Made by a program: the position numbers and the translations under genes
Shown here: one piece after another, positions 1 through 12,380 of the stretch
Position numbering within the stretch: position 1 is the stretch's first letter
How the letters are laid out: each line of letters begins with the position of its first letter
The notes under the pieces: generated by a model
Told to the model about the DNA's origin: nothing
Databases searched by the model: none
Seen by the model: the letters and a program-made list of their open reading frames with translations, nothing else
NCBI RefSeq assembly: GCF_933775445.1
Contig: NC_065875.1
Location: 4,663,001 to 4,727,000, forward strand
Length of the DNA: 64,000 nt
Reading direction: 5' to 3'
DNA from: Argentina anserina
Lineage: Eukaryota; Streptophyta; Magnoliopsida; Rosales; Rosaceae

Positions 1-934
1 TTTAATTCTGCCATTGATTGAGACATTGCCACTGCAACAGAGTTTAGGATCTTACTTGCCTGAGGTATGCAGCATTTGGATATTAAATTTTCAGTATTTC
101 ATGCTTTGGTTTGCTTTTGCTCCATTGTTTGATTCTGTTGAGATTGTAGGGTGAATGGTCTCCAGAGGATATATTGGAGTTGCTGCAGAGCCCACCATTC
201 CGCCAACAAATGGATTCATTCAATTATGTATGGACCTGAAACGCCATTTCTTTGAATTTCAATGATGATTGGTGGCATTGTTAATTGTCTTTAATAATTA
301 TTATCATTATTCTGAGCTCTCTTTAATCTAGGCCCCAATTATTTGTAGGTACTTCGAACAGGACAGATAGATTTGACTCAGTTTGGTGTTGACCCAAGTA
401 AATGTAAGATCCTTTTTACAATGAATCTTGTAGCTTCTATCATACTGAAGTTACTATGGTATTGTGTTATTGCTCAGTGGTCTATTTTATCTTTATATGT
501 GATAAACAGTAGTCAACAAAATTCAATTTAGACTAACATTGCCAAAACAACATCGTACTAAAGTGGGATGCAAGCAGGTTTTTTCGAATTTGAAATGGTT
601 TGCAATATTAGTTCCACATTTAGAATTTTATTGTTCTTGGGCATGGCAGGTGAATGATTATTGTTGCCCACTTGTTAATCTGTGTTTCTGTTGGAAGGGC
701 TAATCTGTGTTTTATTAGAAATGGATGAACTTCCCTTTGTATGAGCCTATGAGGTTGACTCTGCCATGAAAGAGCTGCTTAAAATGTTTTTGATCTCGGT
801 TTCTTGCAGATAAGTTCACAGTGTTGTCTTTTCTTGAGGCACTCGAGGATTCAGTTTCAAAATCCGAGGAATCAATGCATGAGGACAAGGATTTGAGATC
901 TGAATCACGGAATCCCATGGATGAATCCCAGTAG
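1..934 (+). CDS. RPN13: Proteasomal ubiquitin receptor RPN13 (ADRM1), 3' part
   Basis: This is the C-terminal part of the 26S proteasome ubiquitin receptor RPN13, cut by the window edge. Four exons are read: 2-64, 150-227, 349-403 and 810-934 (stop TAG 932-934). They use GT/AG introns, and the frame stays open across all joins. The translation includes LPEGEWSPEDILELLQSPPF, then [20 protein letters not shown], then SFLEALEDSV and an acidic tail ending in NPMDESQ. The QFGVDP block and the EALEDSV helix belong to the DEUBAD domain, which in this family docks the deubiquitinase UCH37/UCH2 onto the proteasome lid and base. The N-terminal Pru domain that binds ubiquitin and RPN2 should lie left of the window. 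No neighbour shares its function. Confidence 0.9.
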
Positions 935-1489
935 TTCGGGTACTCTGTGTATCTGTTAATTTGCTCTCGTTCTTTAGGGACTTCTATCAGGTCTCCCTGT
1001 AACTTTTGTATACGTGGTTCATCCAAGAAAGGAAAAGAAGCAACAAGAAAGGATTATGTTTTTTTTTTCTAGATTTCTTTGCATTCAACAATGATCAGTA
1101 AACATTATATTCCAAAGGTTTATTGTCTATTTATTTTTGTTTCAGAAGTAGGTTGAAATACATATGGACATGTCCTTCGATTTCTAGTGAAATTGTTTTT
1201 TAGTATTATTATTGTTATTATTTTGGAACAAGGAATCATTTATTATTGACTGGCCAGTCATTGGATTCAGAATGAACAGGTCTTTCAGGATGAACAACAA
1301 TAATGTCATCTAGTAGTAACACATCAGTAGCACACGGGTCTTTGTAGAGTGCATTACCTGAGGAATTGGCACACTGGGTAGAACATCAGCTAACATATCT
1401 GTCATATTCACTATGGTATTGCAGCATCAACTGAATTAAGGGTGAAGCTCAGCATTTTCGTGACGCCAAAAGTTCGCTAAGTTCAAAAA
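935..1489. other. Intergenic, no gene seen
   Basis: This is the 3' flank of the RPN13 gene. It is AT-rich with homopolymer T runs. The only long open frame here is antisense to the RPN13 last exon and looks like chance. No RNA gene or repeat structure was recognised. Confidence 0.5.
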
Positions 1490-1708
1490 TTAGATTTCAT
1501 AGTCAAGTCTAATGCAGGCGGCATACTCCAGCCTGAAGAACCTCTCCAAACTGCAGATGAAACAATTTATCCAATCCCCAAATAAACCTCTTAATACTCC
1601 CCCTATGGTTTTACCAGTACCAACACGGGAGCCGTCCACATTATGTCTACAAAGGGCAGGTGGAGGCTTACACCAAGATAGCATATTAATCTGCACATCT
1701 ATATGCAC
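1490..1708 (-). pseudogene. Remnant of a LINE-type RNase H domain
   Basis: A 72-codon open stretch on the minus strand reads WCKPPPALCRHNVDGSRVG, then GGVLRGLFGDWINCF. It follows the pattern W-PP-(x)-K-NVDGS-(x)-GGVLRD-(x)-G-W, which is typical of the RNase H-like domain at the end of plant non-LTR retrotransposon polyproteins. The catalytic DGS aspartate is still visible. The second acidic region is degraded (RLEYAACIRL where AELxAIxxGL would be expected). No reverse transcriptase is nearby, so this is an isolated relic. The following 1709-2107 holds no gene that I can see. Confidence 0.55.
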
Positions 1709-2107
1709 AGAGGGTTTTTTGTTCTCTCTTTTCTATATATTCATTAGCCTCCACTTCCAATGATTGCAACAAGCTGAAAACCCTAAGCTTCGTCTCTTTG
1801 GATGTCTCCCAAGTCCTAACTATGATTTAATTCTTGCTATTTGGGAATACATTGGTGTGTTTATGGACAACGCGGTTATGTTGCAATATTATGTTCCTTA
1901 CACCAAGAAATGTTGAGAACTGGTCAACAAATACATCAAATCGGAGTCAATGGATAGCTTTTTGATCAAAGAGGAGGACAGAAGTCTCTCTTGCTCATAC
2001 CATTTAAAAAAGGTCACACAGTGCACCACAAATTCATAAGCAGCTTAACGTAAAACTCTCCGAATAAATACATGCGCCAAAATGAAAAAAAAAAATTTGA
2101 TCGATGC

Positions 2108-3121
2108 CTACAATAGCTGGCGGAGGTGAGTAAAGATGGCAGTACATAAGCTATCACTCACAGCTCGAGTCCTAAGCAACTCCTGGCTTGTTGAATCCAC
2201 AGAGCGTTGGTTGAGCTGTTGTTCCTCAAATAGCTGATCCAAGGACGCTTCAAACCCAGAGTACCTCTTTTCGCCAGTGGCGATCTCATCCCGGAGTGAA
2301 GTGGCTTCCGCCTCAAGCTTCTTGATTTTCTCTTCGAGAGCAAACAGCTCCACCTTCTGCTCCTCAACCTTGTGGATGCTTTCTTCAGCCAAGGAACCTT
2401 CAGAGAGGAGAATGTGACTTCTTTCATCAAGCTCGGAGCCCTGAGCTTTAAGAGCAGCCAATTCTTGGCATAATGAAATCTCCTTGTCCAGAACCAGTGG
2501 CAACTTCGATATCTCTTGAACAGCGAGATCAGCAATCCACTTGGTAGTAGAGAGTTGGAGAGTAGGCAGCACTGCCAAGAGCTGTTGTCGTGTCTGGGGG
2601 TCTTTCAAGTCAGCAGTAGCGATAACAGCTTTGAGTTTGGTCTTCGCCTCGTCAGGTAGGCCGGAAGTGCTAGCAGCCTTCTTGGCAGACAGAACTTGAA
2701 GTTTCTCTCTCAAGGATCCTTTTGCTTCAGATGACTTCAGAGAACTTGACGAGGGCGGGGCAGGAGTGATAAGCGTTGGAGTCTCTTTTGCAGCTGCTGA
2801 ATGCTCAAAGGGACCACTTTGTTCCTTAGCATGCTGCTCTGGTGCATTGGGAGTCTGATGAACATTAAGCCTTGTTTCATCCAGTTTCGGGGTTAAGAAC
2901 GCTTGTTCCTTAGCTTCTTCAGTATAAGGTACTTCGTTGACAGGAGGAGGCTCTATGGATGTGACTGGGATCACAGGAGTTGTGACTTCGCCTACTGGTA
3001 CGATGGCTAGATTTACTTCAACTGGTGTTATGGCTCCTTGATCAGTCGACGCAGTGGTGGTCTCAAGGGGCTGAACATGTTCCTGAGAGGTCAGGTAATG
3101 GTTAGACATGATGAACAAGAG
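2108..3121 (-). CDS. Coiled-coil exon at the 3' end of the NLR, or a separate gene
   Basis: This stretch is open for 338 codons including the stop. A CAG acceptor precedes 3121 in phase 0 with the upstream exons, giving LLFIMSNHYLTSQ. Alternatively, ATG at 3109-3107 starts an independent protein of 333 residues. The first third is low-complexity, with Pro/Thr/Val/Glu-rich segments. The last 200 residues are strongly helical and charged, starting SLREKLQVLSAKKAAS and running through ALEEKIKKLEAEATSLRDEI, and look like a long coiled coil. I do not recognise the family. Coiled-coil tails of plant-mobile-domain transposon proteins look similar, but that is only an impression. A second copy at 26931-27944 has exactly the same length. 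Confidence 0.5.
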   Translation of the reverse strand, partial: LLFIMSNHYLTSQEHVQPLETTTASTDQGAITPVEVNLAIVPVGEVTTPVIPVTSIEPPPVNEVPYTEEAKEQAFLTPKLDETRLNVHQTPNAPEQHAKEQSGPFEHSAAAKETPTLITPAPPSSSSLKSSEAKGSLREKLQVLSAKKAASTSGLPDEAKTKLKAVIATADLKDPQTRQQLLAVLPTLQLSTTKWIADLAVQEISKLPLVLDKEISLCQELAALKAQGSELDERSHILLSEGSLAEESIHKVEEQKVELFALEEKIKKLEAEATSLRDEIATGEKRYSGFEASLDQLFEEQQLNQRSVDSTSQELLRTRAVSDSLCTAIFTHLRQLL

Positions 3122-3370
3122 CTGAATATTGTCATACGTGATGAAAGAAAGTGTGAATAAGGTGGCATTTGCAGTAGCACTGACAAACGGTACATAGTAC
3201 AACAGTACGAGTTATCAAATCATATCTTGAGAGAACATTTTATAGAGCTAAAAGTTTGTAAATACTATATGCGTTGGAGCTAATAAAAATTATAGTTCTG
3301 TACTACTGTATGACGGAAATCTAAGAGATCGATAGAGAATAGAAAACATGTTGGTGAATGAGAAAGTTAC

Positions 3371-3807
3371 CGCTCCATCAAAATTTGCATCTATAGTGAC
3401 ATTTGTAGTTTCACCATTTCCTCCACGATCGCTGGTATCTATGTCGACTTTTTCCTTTTCTCCTTTTCTGATATAATCAGCATTCTCTTTTGTCACCTGT
3501 ATTGTTTTGTCATTTACAAAAATATTTGAAAATCATCGGGAAAAGGAAACTAGAAAATTAGTCGAACCAAATGAATAATTGACTTGAGGTGCACTAATAC
3601 ATATATGACCTGATATGAAAATTGCAGCATTTTAATGGTTTTGTTAAATGGAAACCTAGATGGAATAGAAAATAGAACGATATTTGATGAAAATTAACAT
3701 ACCGATTCATCATAATTTTTGTCATCTTTTTCGTTTTTAATAGTTGTAGTTTCATCAATTTGTTCACCAACATCAATAGCATTTATGTCAACATTTTCCT
3801 CTGTCAC
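3371..3807 (-). repeat. Tandemly duplicated acidic exon pair in the NLR 3' region
   Basis: Exon 3807-3703 (35 codons, VTEENVDINAIDVG...) and exon 3496-3371 (42 codons, VTKENADYIRKGEK...) both start right after a TACAG acceptor with GTGACA and share the VT-EN opening. The intron sequence upstream of each is also alike (TTGTCATTTA followed by A-rich sequence). This suggests that one exon plus its intron was duplicated. Both are phase 0, so gain or loss of one would not disturb the frame. The encoded segments are acidic and hydrophilic and probably disordered. Confidence 0.65.
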
Positions 3808-6800
3808 CTGTACCGCCTTGTCATTTATATAAACATTTGAGATGCATCAGAATAAAGAAAAACATAAAACTAATCGAGACCATGAAAAAAAAAATTAGAT
3901 TGCTACAAGTATGCGACATGGACTACATGCACCTGTATAGTTAAAACAATATATTTTGAAAGTGTAGCATATTTCTAGTCTCTATAGTGGAAATACGTTC
4001 AAAGTGTTGTAATTATTTTTTTGGGATATAAAAGTGTTGTAAATTTGAATAAAAGATGTTTGGTATATAATTGGGAAAAACATACCTTTTCACCCTCATC
4101 AGCATCAACGTCTGTGTCATTGTATTCACATGTGACTTGTAGCGTTTCATCATTACCAAAAATCTTGAGTTTGAGGCGTTTGCTTATGTAAAAGGATTTC
4201 AAAGATGAGAATTTGACAGTGGACTCTATAGAGCAAAAGCCTTGCAATTTTGGTAGTTTAGAAAGTTTCAGATACTCCAATCGACTGAATACAATCTCAT
4301 TTCCTGAACCTTGGTCGTCTGCTGTGCTTCCCACAATTTCTACCAGTCTTTCACAATTCCCAACTGACAGGTGTGTGAGTTGCGTGAGACTTTTAGCCGT
4401 GGAGTAAGTAACCAAGTATTCCATTTCCGGACAACCATATAACCGCAATTGTCTAAGATTCTTGAAGGATATTGCTGATGATCTTAGATTCCTTAAGCAG
4501 CCACAATTGTGTATCCATATTTCTGTCAGGTTTGGCAAATCTTGACCTGCTGTTTGGAAACTATCTTCCCCTAGACGCGTCAGCTTCGACATGCCCCAAA
4601 GCCGCAACTCACTTAAGTGAGGGAGGGCCCCACCTGCGTTTATATCCCCACTCCTACTGCTTTTTTGATAGAGAGATATTTCATTGGAAGGAGCAGATTC
4701 TATTTCACCCCCTATAGCAGCTGACTTGGAGGGTTGATTCCTGACATCCAACTCTTCCAGTTTGTTAAAGAACTCTGCATGGAAAGGACCATCCCAAATC
4801 TCCATGCCGATTATGTACAATGTTTTCAAGTTGGGGAATGAATCCTGTCAATATTATTGTTAGTGAATGTTAAACAACACAATGAGCATCACATGAACAT
4901 AGTCACATATATAGGTCTCAAATTTTACAAACCTATAGATCAAATTCTGTATATCGGCAAATTAACAAAATGTTTGGATCTATCTCACATGCCACTTTGT
5001 CCAAGGAAAAATAAATGAAATAAAGTGAGTCTACCAGCTGTTGCCTAGTTTCAGTTACTTGTTTAGTAAAAACAAAAACAAAAATACAGAATAGTACAAT
5101 TGATTTATAAAGTGTTATGATTTTTTAGGTTCATGTTTTCTAGAGCTACACTTGCTCTCATTGAATAATACAGTATAAGAGAAATAACACTAGATCCTGG
5201 TGGAGGCATATGCCATAATATATACAACTACCTACTTTTACTTGATCTAAACTTTGGAGAACTACTTCAGTATCAGCAGCCAAGAGATGCACCAAAAATT
5301 AAGTATCTATCATTTCTATGTACTTCCTTTCATGGATCGAGGATTAGAATGTCTTACTATCTTGGATAAAAAGAATAACAACATTTGCTAAAGATCTAAA
5401 AGGAATTCCTGAATTACAAAATCAATTATTTATACTTCTCACATTTTCAATTTCAGTGGATACGCCACATATGAAGAGATTTCTACAAAATTAATTTCAA
5501 AGATTGATAAATGCTAGTGACTAAAGTAAAACCATTTTAGTAGAAGAGACTAAAGAGTAAAAAAAAAGTAGTAAAAATTAGAATATCTTTAACAACTTGA
5601 AAAATATAAATAAATTCTATAATAAATTGAATTTATTTTTTTGGCAAATTAAAGATCTGTAACAGCCTATATATATAGTTTGCCTGGAAATGTATGAAGT
5701 TCAGCTTACCTTCCAAATTAGAAAGAGAGCTTGGTTCGGAGTAGGATTCATCAATTCACAGGTTCTCTTAAAGCTTGCATACTCTTGGGCCAAAAATGCA
5801 ACTTTACCACAACTTTCTATAGTCAAAACTTCAAGTGACGGCCACCAAGATGCATGCATTCCAGGATAGAAACAACTAAGATGGGGCAAATCCCGAAAAT
5901 AGACATAGTTTACTTTTGAGAAGACAAACTCCTGTATTGTTTGTACTCCATCTTCATTTGCAACAATTTCCTCCACTTCGTCGCAGTTGTACACTTCCAA
6001 CTTCATTAACTGTTGTAGACTTCTGACCATTGAGGTTGGAAAAACACTTTTCAAATTCTGACAATAACGAATTTTTAGTCTCTCTAGATTTTTGAAACTC
6101 TCTAGAGAAAGTTGGTTGTGCCATATTGTTATTAACTTTGCCAACCTCTTAACGGACAATTTCTTCAAACTTGGGAATACTACCTGTATAAGTACAAATA
6201 TTTTTATTAATGGACTATAGATAAATTTTATTATTCTAATTTGCGTACAAATTAGATATGAATGTTGAAAGAAACATAAATAAGACTGATTAAAAAAAAC
6301 ATAAACAAGACCAATGACTTAGATCACCTTTTCGTCAAACAAAGCATTCCCACGGTTTTCTCTTGCTTCCCTTTCTTCAATTTCTTTGTCATTCTCGAGT
6401 TGCAAAATCTCCAAAGATGGGAATCCAGAATAACTTCTAGAGCAGAAACTCATGAGGATTGGAAGAGTTGTTAGCTTCAGATGTTGTAGCTTACAAAACA
6501 TGTCCTTCATATGCTTTTCATCAGATTCGTTGGTCGAAACTATCCCTTCCATTTTTGCACATTCAGATATCTCAAGGTGTATGAGTTGTACAAGACTTCT
6601 AGCTACGGAAGTGGATAATAAGAATCTCGTACTATCAAGGCCACTCACCACCAACCTTTTCAAGTTCGGAGAAATACTCTATATACGAAACCAATCAATA
6701 GTAATGAGAAGCTGAATCAGTTATAATTCCAATGTAGACCAGTTTGTAATAGTACCGGATGCAATATAAATAAATACTCATAAAAATACTACAACAATGC

Positions 6801-8375
6801 CATTATACTGATTATAGTTTATAAAATGGAAAACTGATGGTATTAACATGCACAAGAAGTCAAGTATCGTACCATGTAACATAATAAATTGCACAATACT
6901 GTATCCATGAAAAATTTCTCAATAGTCAAACCGAAACTAGTTAAAATCAATAGTACTGAAGAATAAAAATTGAGTGTGTCTCTCACAGTAACTAAAAGAT
7001 GTTTAGCAACTACCAAAATATTAATTATGCTAAAAGAAGACTAGGTAGAAATCTTAATAAAAAGGTGTATTAATGATATGTTAGAAAGATGAAATCAATT
7101 GGACCAAAAAAAAGAAAAAAAGGATAGTGAAACATGTGAAACTGAAACTGAGTGTACCTTCCCAGTCATGATACGTCTGAACTCAGCATTGTGGACGTGG
7201 AGATGTTTCAATTGTTGAAACGCTTCACCATCTAACTGATTGGCACTATTATTATTAGCATCCGTCCCATTTAAGTGTAGCTCGTCAGTTCTCTTCAACA
7301 ACATATTTACACCAGATTGGTACAAATCACTGCTGGTAGTGAGCTTGATTTTCAGGGTGTTCAGGTTTGCTTCTGCACCATCCCAGACCCATTCAGCACC
7401 AATATATATTTGGAACCTTTCCAATGCATCGGAGAACAAATTCGTTGGAAGAATCTTGGCATCTAAGATATGTATATGCAAGACGCTTAGCTCAGACAGA
7501 TGTGTGAGCTCTGATAGGCTTGCGTTCTTGTTCTCGGTGTTGTTGACACCTTCAACCTCCCACTTATTAAAGCTCATTCCCATCCTCAGCTCTTCTAGTT
7601 TCTTCAGATTTGATATAACATTTGGTGAAATCAGTTCTAGTTTAGAGCAACCAGTCAAATCCAACAATCGTAGATGTGTCAATTGAGCTATTTCTTTGGG
7701 CAACTCTTTGAGCTCCGAATCTAGAAAGCTAAGCATTTCTAAGTTTTGTAGTTGGCCAATCAGAGCAATGTTTCCCAATATGCAGCTATCTAAACACAAT
7801 GTCTTCAGACTTTTTAAGAACTGAAGAGATGATGGTAGTGACGGGATCTCTAAACCAGTTAAATCCAACACTCCGAGTTTTGTCGTTTCTTTAAAAAGGT
7901 TATCAGGGATCTCTAAGGAGTAATCTGAAGAAGTAGCTATAAGAACAAGCAACTTAAGTTCAGTGCACTTCAAAATATCAGGAAGCTTGGGGATGTTGGA
8001 GTAATAAACGTTGATCATAGTGCACTTCTCATGGAAATCCTTATTATTTGGCCAATCCCTAAACTCATCACCACGACTTACTTTGAAAACATGTTCATCC
8101 CTCGATGAAATACGTGTCGCAACATCGTACACCAGATCATGCATCTTGACACACCCACTATCTTCATGGTTAAGCAGTAGACATGAATCCTTAAGTTTCT
8201 CAACCGATGAATTTAATGCATCCCATGCTTCTCCCAATGTATTGACGTTTTTAAACATATCCAAACCAATGCCATATTTCAGCATGTAATCGATATGGAT
8301 AGTTTTTGGAGAATGACTATAGGATCCACAGAGCAAAAACAACTGCCTAAGCTCATTATTCAACTGACTGTAGCT

Positions 8376-8378
8376 TCA
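8376..8378 (-). other. In-frame TGA in the NLR (Trp to stop)
   Basis: The minus-strand codon series is GCT CTA AAG TGA AGC TAC AGT. In this NLR family the block is normally L-E/K-W-S-Y, so TGG to TGA is the simplest explanation. The reading frame on both sides is the same, and no other defect was found between 9542 and 2108. Confidence 0.85.
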
Positions 8379-9542
8379 CTTTAGAGCCAAGTATGCCTTT
8401 TCTATGAGTTTCTCATTGTCAAAACTCTTCAAACGTCTCAACGCATCTTTCCATGCTGATAATGTACTTCTATTTTTTAAGGCACTTGCAACTGTGACAA
8501 CCAAAACAGGCAAACCCCCACACCTTTTGGCTACTTTGGTTGCTACATTTCTTATGACAGGATCTTTAACAACATCACCTGCCTTCTTCTCGAACAGTTT
8601 CCAAGTTTCTTTTTCCCCTAAAAGATCCAGGTTGAACTCTTTTTGTGTATGCATCTCACCAGATAATACATCTCGAGATCTTGATGTCAGCAATACTTTA
8701 CAAGCTGGCACACCAGAAATTCCGACTTTCTCCAAATCAATTCGTTCCCACACATCATCTAAAATCACAAGAGTCTTTTGGTCTTTTATCCTGCTAGATA
8801 GACGACGTGCTCGTCCATCAATAGTCTCATTTTCAGGAAGGTCAAGACCCAACTTCTCAGCAATTCCCTTTTGTATTCCTTGGATGCTTGGATTTTGTTT
8901 TACATCCAAGATCAAAGCCACATCGTCAAATAATGCTTTGTCTCCACTAGCTTGCCTGGCAACTTCTTTAACAAGTGTGGTCTTTCCGACACCGCCAAAC
9001 CCGTACACTCCTATCATGTCTATATCATAACCATTTCTCAGTACATCCATTATTTTGACTACCAAAGCTATCCTTGATTCGAAGGCCTCGTAATCTTTAG
9101 TGGGTACATCTTGTGGGGTTGTAGCATGGGCAAAAGTGTTGAACTCTTTTTTCCCATAGAGTTCAGCAATTTCAGATACCAATTTTGTTGATCTCCGACT
9201 TAGCTGATGGCGAACCACTAAATTAGGACATAATGCACAAACCCACTTCCTCTTTACTTTATGTTGGTCATTCAAGATATCATTTGCCTCTACTGTGATA
9301 TTTTCGACATCTATCAGCCATTTGTTGACAGGGACTTCAACTTCTCTTACGTTTCTCTTTTCTTCAGCAACCCTTCTCTCCACACTCTGACTAGCAGCAA
9401 CCAAGTCATTTAGTTGATCCTCTAGGCTTTTGACATTCCGATTGTAATAGATTAGATAACCCACTTGGCGTCCAATTGGCGCAAACGTTAACTCCACAAG
9501 TTTTCCAACAATCCCAGTACCAATATCAATTAGAAACGCCAT

Positions 9543-12205
9543 GTTACTGAAAAGAAAAAGAAAATAAAATTAATAAGACACGCAAACTAGATATAAAAGG
9601 TTTGTGCCAGATTTAGAACAAAATTAATCCTCTGAAAACCGGTAACTGTTCATTAAGTAAACAAATTCAATGGGCGAAAAGGGATCTATTTGCATATTCT
9701 GCCTCTTGCTTTTCAACTGAAAGTTACTATGCAAGTTTTAAACATGTTTTTTATTTTGACATTTTCAAGCACAGAACCATGCTCTATTTTATATGCTTAT
9801 ATGGCCCAAGAGACTTTTGATTTGTGTAAAACACCCATGCACTTTCAAGGTTGGCTAAAATGTCCAATTATTTGATCAAAGATAATTTCATTATGAAAAC
9901 AAATACTAAATCAGGTTCTAAATAAAAAATAATCGAGAGAAGTTTTAAATAGACACTATTTCTCTTAACACACCTCATCATATCATTTTTCAAATCAGAT
10001 TCTGTAAATGGGTTAAATGAGCAAAATAGACATTATTTTATGCTTAGTATCCATTCCACACAAGTCACATACTGAGGTTTGGCTTTTGACTATTGATATA
10101 ATTACATAAATCCTTCCATTCAGTTGAGCCTTTGAGGTATGTAGTCTTTCTTTCATTAATCTTCTCATAATAGTTATTTTCTTTCAGTACTTGATGGAGT
10201 AAGTCCATGCGTTGATATTTTTCTGCCTAGTTTCACTGTTTTGTGATTTAGGATTTTCTCATAGGGTTGAAAACTGAATTTGGATCCTTGAATTAATGAT
10301 TAAAAGGCAGAGATCATGCGATCATGCATTGCTTAATTCTATCTGAGCAACAAGAATCTGACTTGACTTCTAGACAAGCCAACCATTCCGGCCTATATAC
10401 TATTCAATCAAGAGGATAAATCGTCATATCATATACCATCTTAGTTAAATGATAATCATATATATTTTTAAATGATAATTATATTAGATGATATAATATT
10501 TTATGATTTATATAGATAAGGGTAATTTATATATTTTAGGATGTGTATTTAGAAAAATAATGGGTGTGTATTAAGGAGTTTTCATAAAAAAGCACAATCT
10601 ACAAACATAATTATAAAACAGTCACCTACAATCGAATTATAAAAAAGTTAGTTTTTTAATTTTTTATAACGTTGCCACTAAAGTTGGTATTATTTACAAG
10701 ATGCCACCGCAGCTTTTAACTTTTCTCCTTTTTGTTTTAATTTTCATCGTCGTCACCTTATTCTGATCCATGTCTTGAGTCCGTCGGAATTCTCGCAGTT
10801 CATCCTCCTAGCAATCCAGAAGGTTCAAGGTCGACATCGAAATCCACAAGATCGCTGTCTCCACCACATTCTCCTTCATCAATGTCGTTACGACACCGCT
10901 CCCTCCTCTCCCCTGTGCAGCCGGAACCTCTTCGCCTTGATGGTCGACGCCGTCATCTTCACCATGGCCGTCATCGGACAAGTGAAAATCCCCCTTATGG
11001 TGACTAAGCGGTTGGTCCAACTGCAACACCGACCCCAAAGAAGTCGAGACCAACTTGATTTAGTTTGTAAATGATTTGCAGGCTCTCTTTCGTTGAATAC
11101 AGCTCTGTCCCGACCCAATCTGGCGTTCTTAATAGCTTTCATCCGAGCATGCGGGTCCGGTATGTGGTGGAACGAGAGCGGCGGCGGTTTCTAAGCAGTG
11201 GTGTGACAGCAAGTTATTGGTCGAGTTTGGCCGTGGATGGAGTGTGAGGGTCCCAAATTGTTATTGAAGAAACAAAATCCAGTTGTTTTTACCCTAATAT
11301 GCTTTGATCTAAATATTTTGTTTTGGTAGTCAACTATTTTTTTGCTTCCATCTAAACTTGGAATAGTGCCGATCGATCATATATGTAGTCACATAAATAG
11401 TCACACTTAATTTACATGTCACTACCCGTTACATTACCCGTCATATAATAATATTAGTGTGACTTGTTGTGTGTTTCATAGTGTGACATGTAGTTTTCTA
11501 CTCACATAATTAGTGTGACTACCGATGTGACGTATAATGGTGTGATACCAATGGGACTACCTGGTGACTCCAAGTGTGGCTATTGGTGTGACTACCAGTG
11601 TGACACTTGGTGTTATTACCAATGTTACAACGTCAATGTCGATATTTGGATCGTATTAGTTAATTTAAGAACACTGTGAAATAATGAAATGCTGGATAAG
11701 ACTATAATGTTGCAAGTCCACCCCAAATAGGATCTAAGAGGTCTTCTAATTTAATCCAAACAATCACTCGAGTCACAATTTGTAATAAAAAATGGATTTC
11801 TCCGATTAGTCGCCACATCATGACTCACCTATTCAGCACCATTTCACCAGAAAAATAATATCCAAGATATTCTTACAAAATTTGTCTTTAATTTTTTTTT
11901 TTTTTACGATTTCTTTCCCTTCCCTCTCTACAACTCTCATTCTTCCAATCTTCTCATTTCCATCACCAAATCTAAACACACCCACCAAAAAGGACCTAGC
12001 TCCTAACATATAAACCCGTAAATCTCCCTTGACTAGAACGAACATAAACCTTGCTCTTTCACTTGAAAGTTGAAAACTAGACTCGAGTACGAAATTGGGT
12101 TAGGAATCCTGGTTTGTTGGGTCTAATTAAAAATTTGACGATGCACCCTTGAAGTTTGGCATGTTGACATAGGTGGAAGATTGTCTTCTATTTTGCATAC
12201 TTTTA
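9543..12205. other. NLR upstream region and intergenic DNA
   Basis: The first few hundred bases should hold the NLR promoter, but no specific element is clear. 10740-11240 is a GC-richer island with short overlapping frames on both strands and no recognisable protein. About 11420-11640 holds imperfect repeats of the type GTGTGACTACC. The rest is AT-rich and empty of genes as far as I can see. Confidence 0.4.
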
Positions 12206-12380
12206 GGGTAGTGTTATTCACACGCCCAAAATCTCTATTAAGTATTAACACATTCATACACTAATGTTATTAGAGATGGTTGATGTTATTCACACACCCT
12301 CATTTTTTTTAACTACTTAAGTTACCTCTCAAATTTTTTACAGTTCTTTTGAGATGTTGGGTGTGTGAACAACACCACCC
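12206..12380. mobile_element. Small MITE with 24-bp terminal inverted repeats
   Basis: The left end reads GGGTAGTGTTATTCACACGC. The right end, reverse-complemented, reads GGGTGGTGTTGTTCACACAC. Both continue with CCAA, so about 21 of 24 bases agree. The element is 175 bp and non-coding. I could not define a target duplication, so the superfamily is left open. Confidence 0.6.

Larger units (their letters stand above)
2108..9542 (-). pseudogene. CC-NBS-LRR disease resistance gene with one nonsense codon and an extended 3' end
   Basis: This is an intracellular immune receptor of the coiled-coil NLR class, resembling the At4g27190/At4g27220 group. Exon 1 (9542-7158) begins MAFLIDIGTG. It holds a CC region (about 1-150), P-loop GFGGVGKTT (181-189), kinase-2 LVILDDVW (258-265), RNBS-B LLTSRSRDV, GLPV (343-346) and, after the break, MHD in VKMHDLVYDVA and LRRs. 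Codon 389 is TGA where relatives have Trp (ALKWSY). The same frame stays open for another 406 codons. Further exons, all phase 0, are 6678-6328, 6183-5710 and 4844-4086 (LRRs of the irregular SFPNLK type), 3807-3703, 3496-3371 and 3121-2108. The total is about 1737 codons. The last three exons could instead belong to a separate transcript. With only one defect it is a recent pseudogene, an allele-specific null or a sequencing error. Confidence 0.88.

Noticed and set aside
8404..9030. 208-codon plus-strand frame
   Set aside because: It is antisense to the NB-ARC exon of the NLR, which explains the lack of stops.
10775..11142. Overlapping frames of 80-100 codons on both strands
   Set aside because: They are in a GC-richer patch where stops are rare. 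None shows a motif, and frames on opposite strands compete equally.
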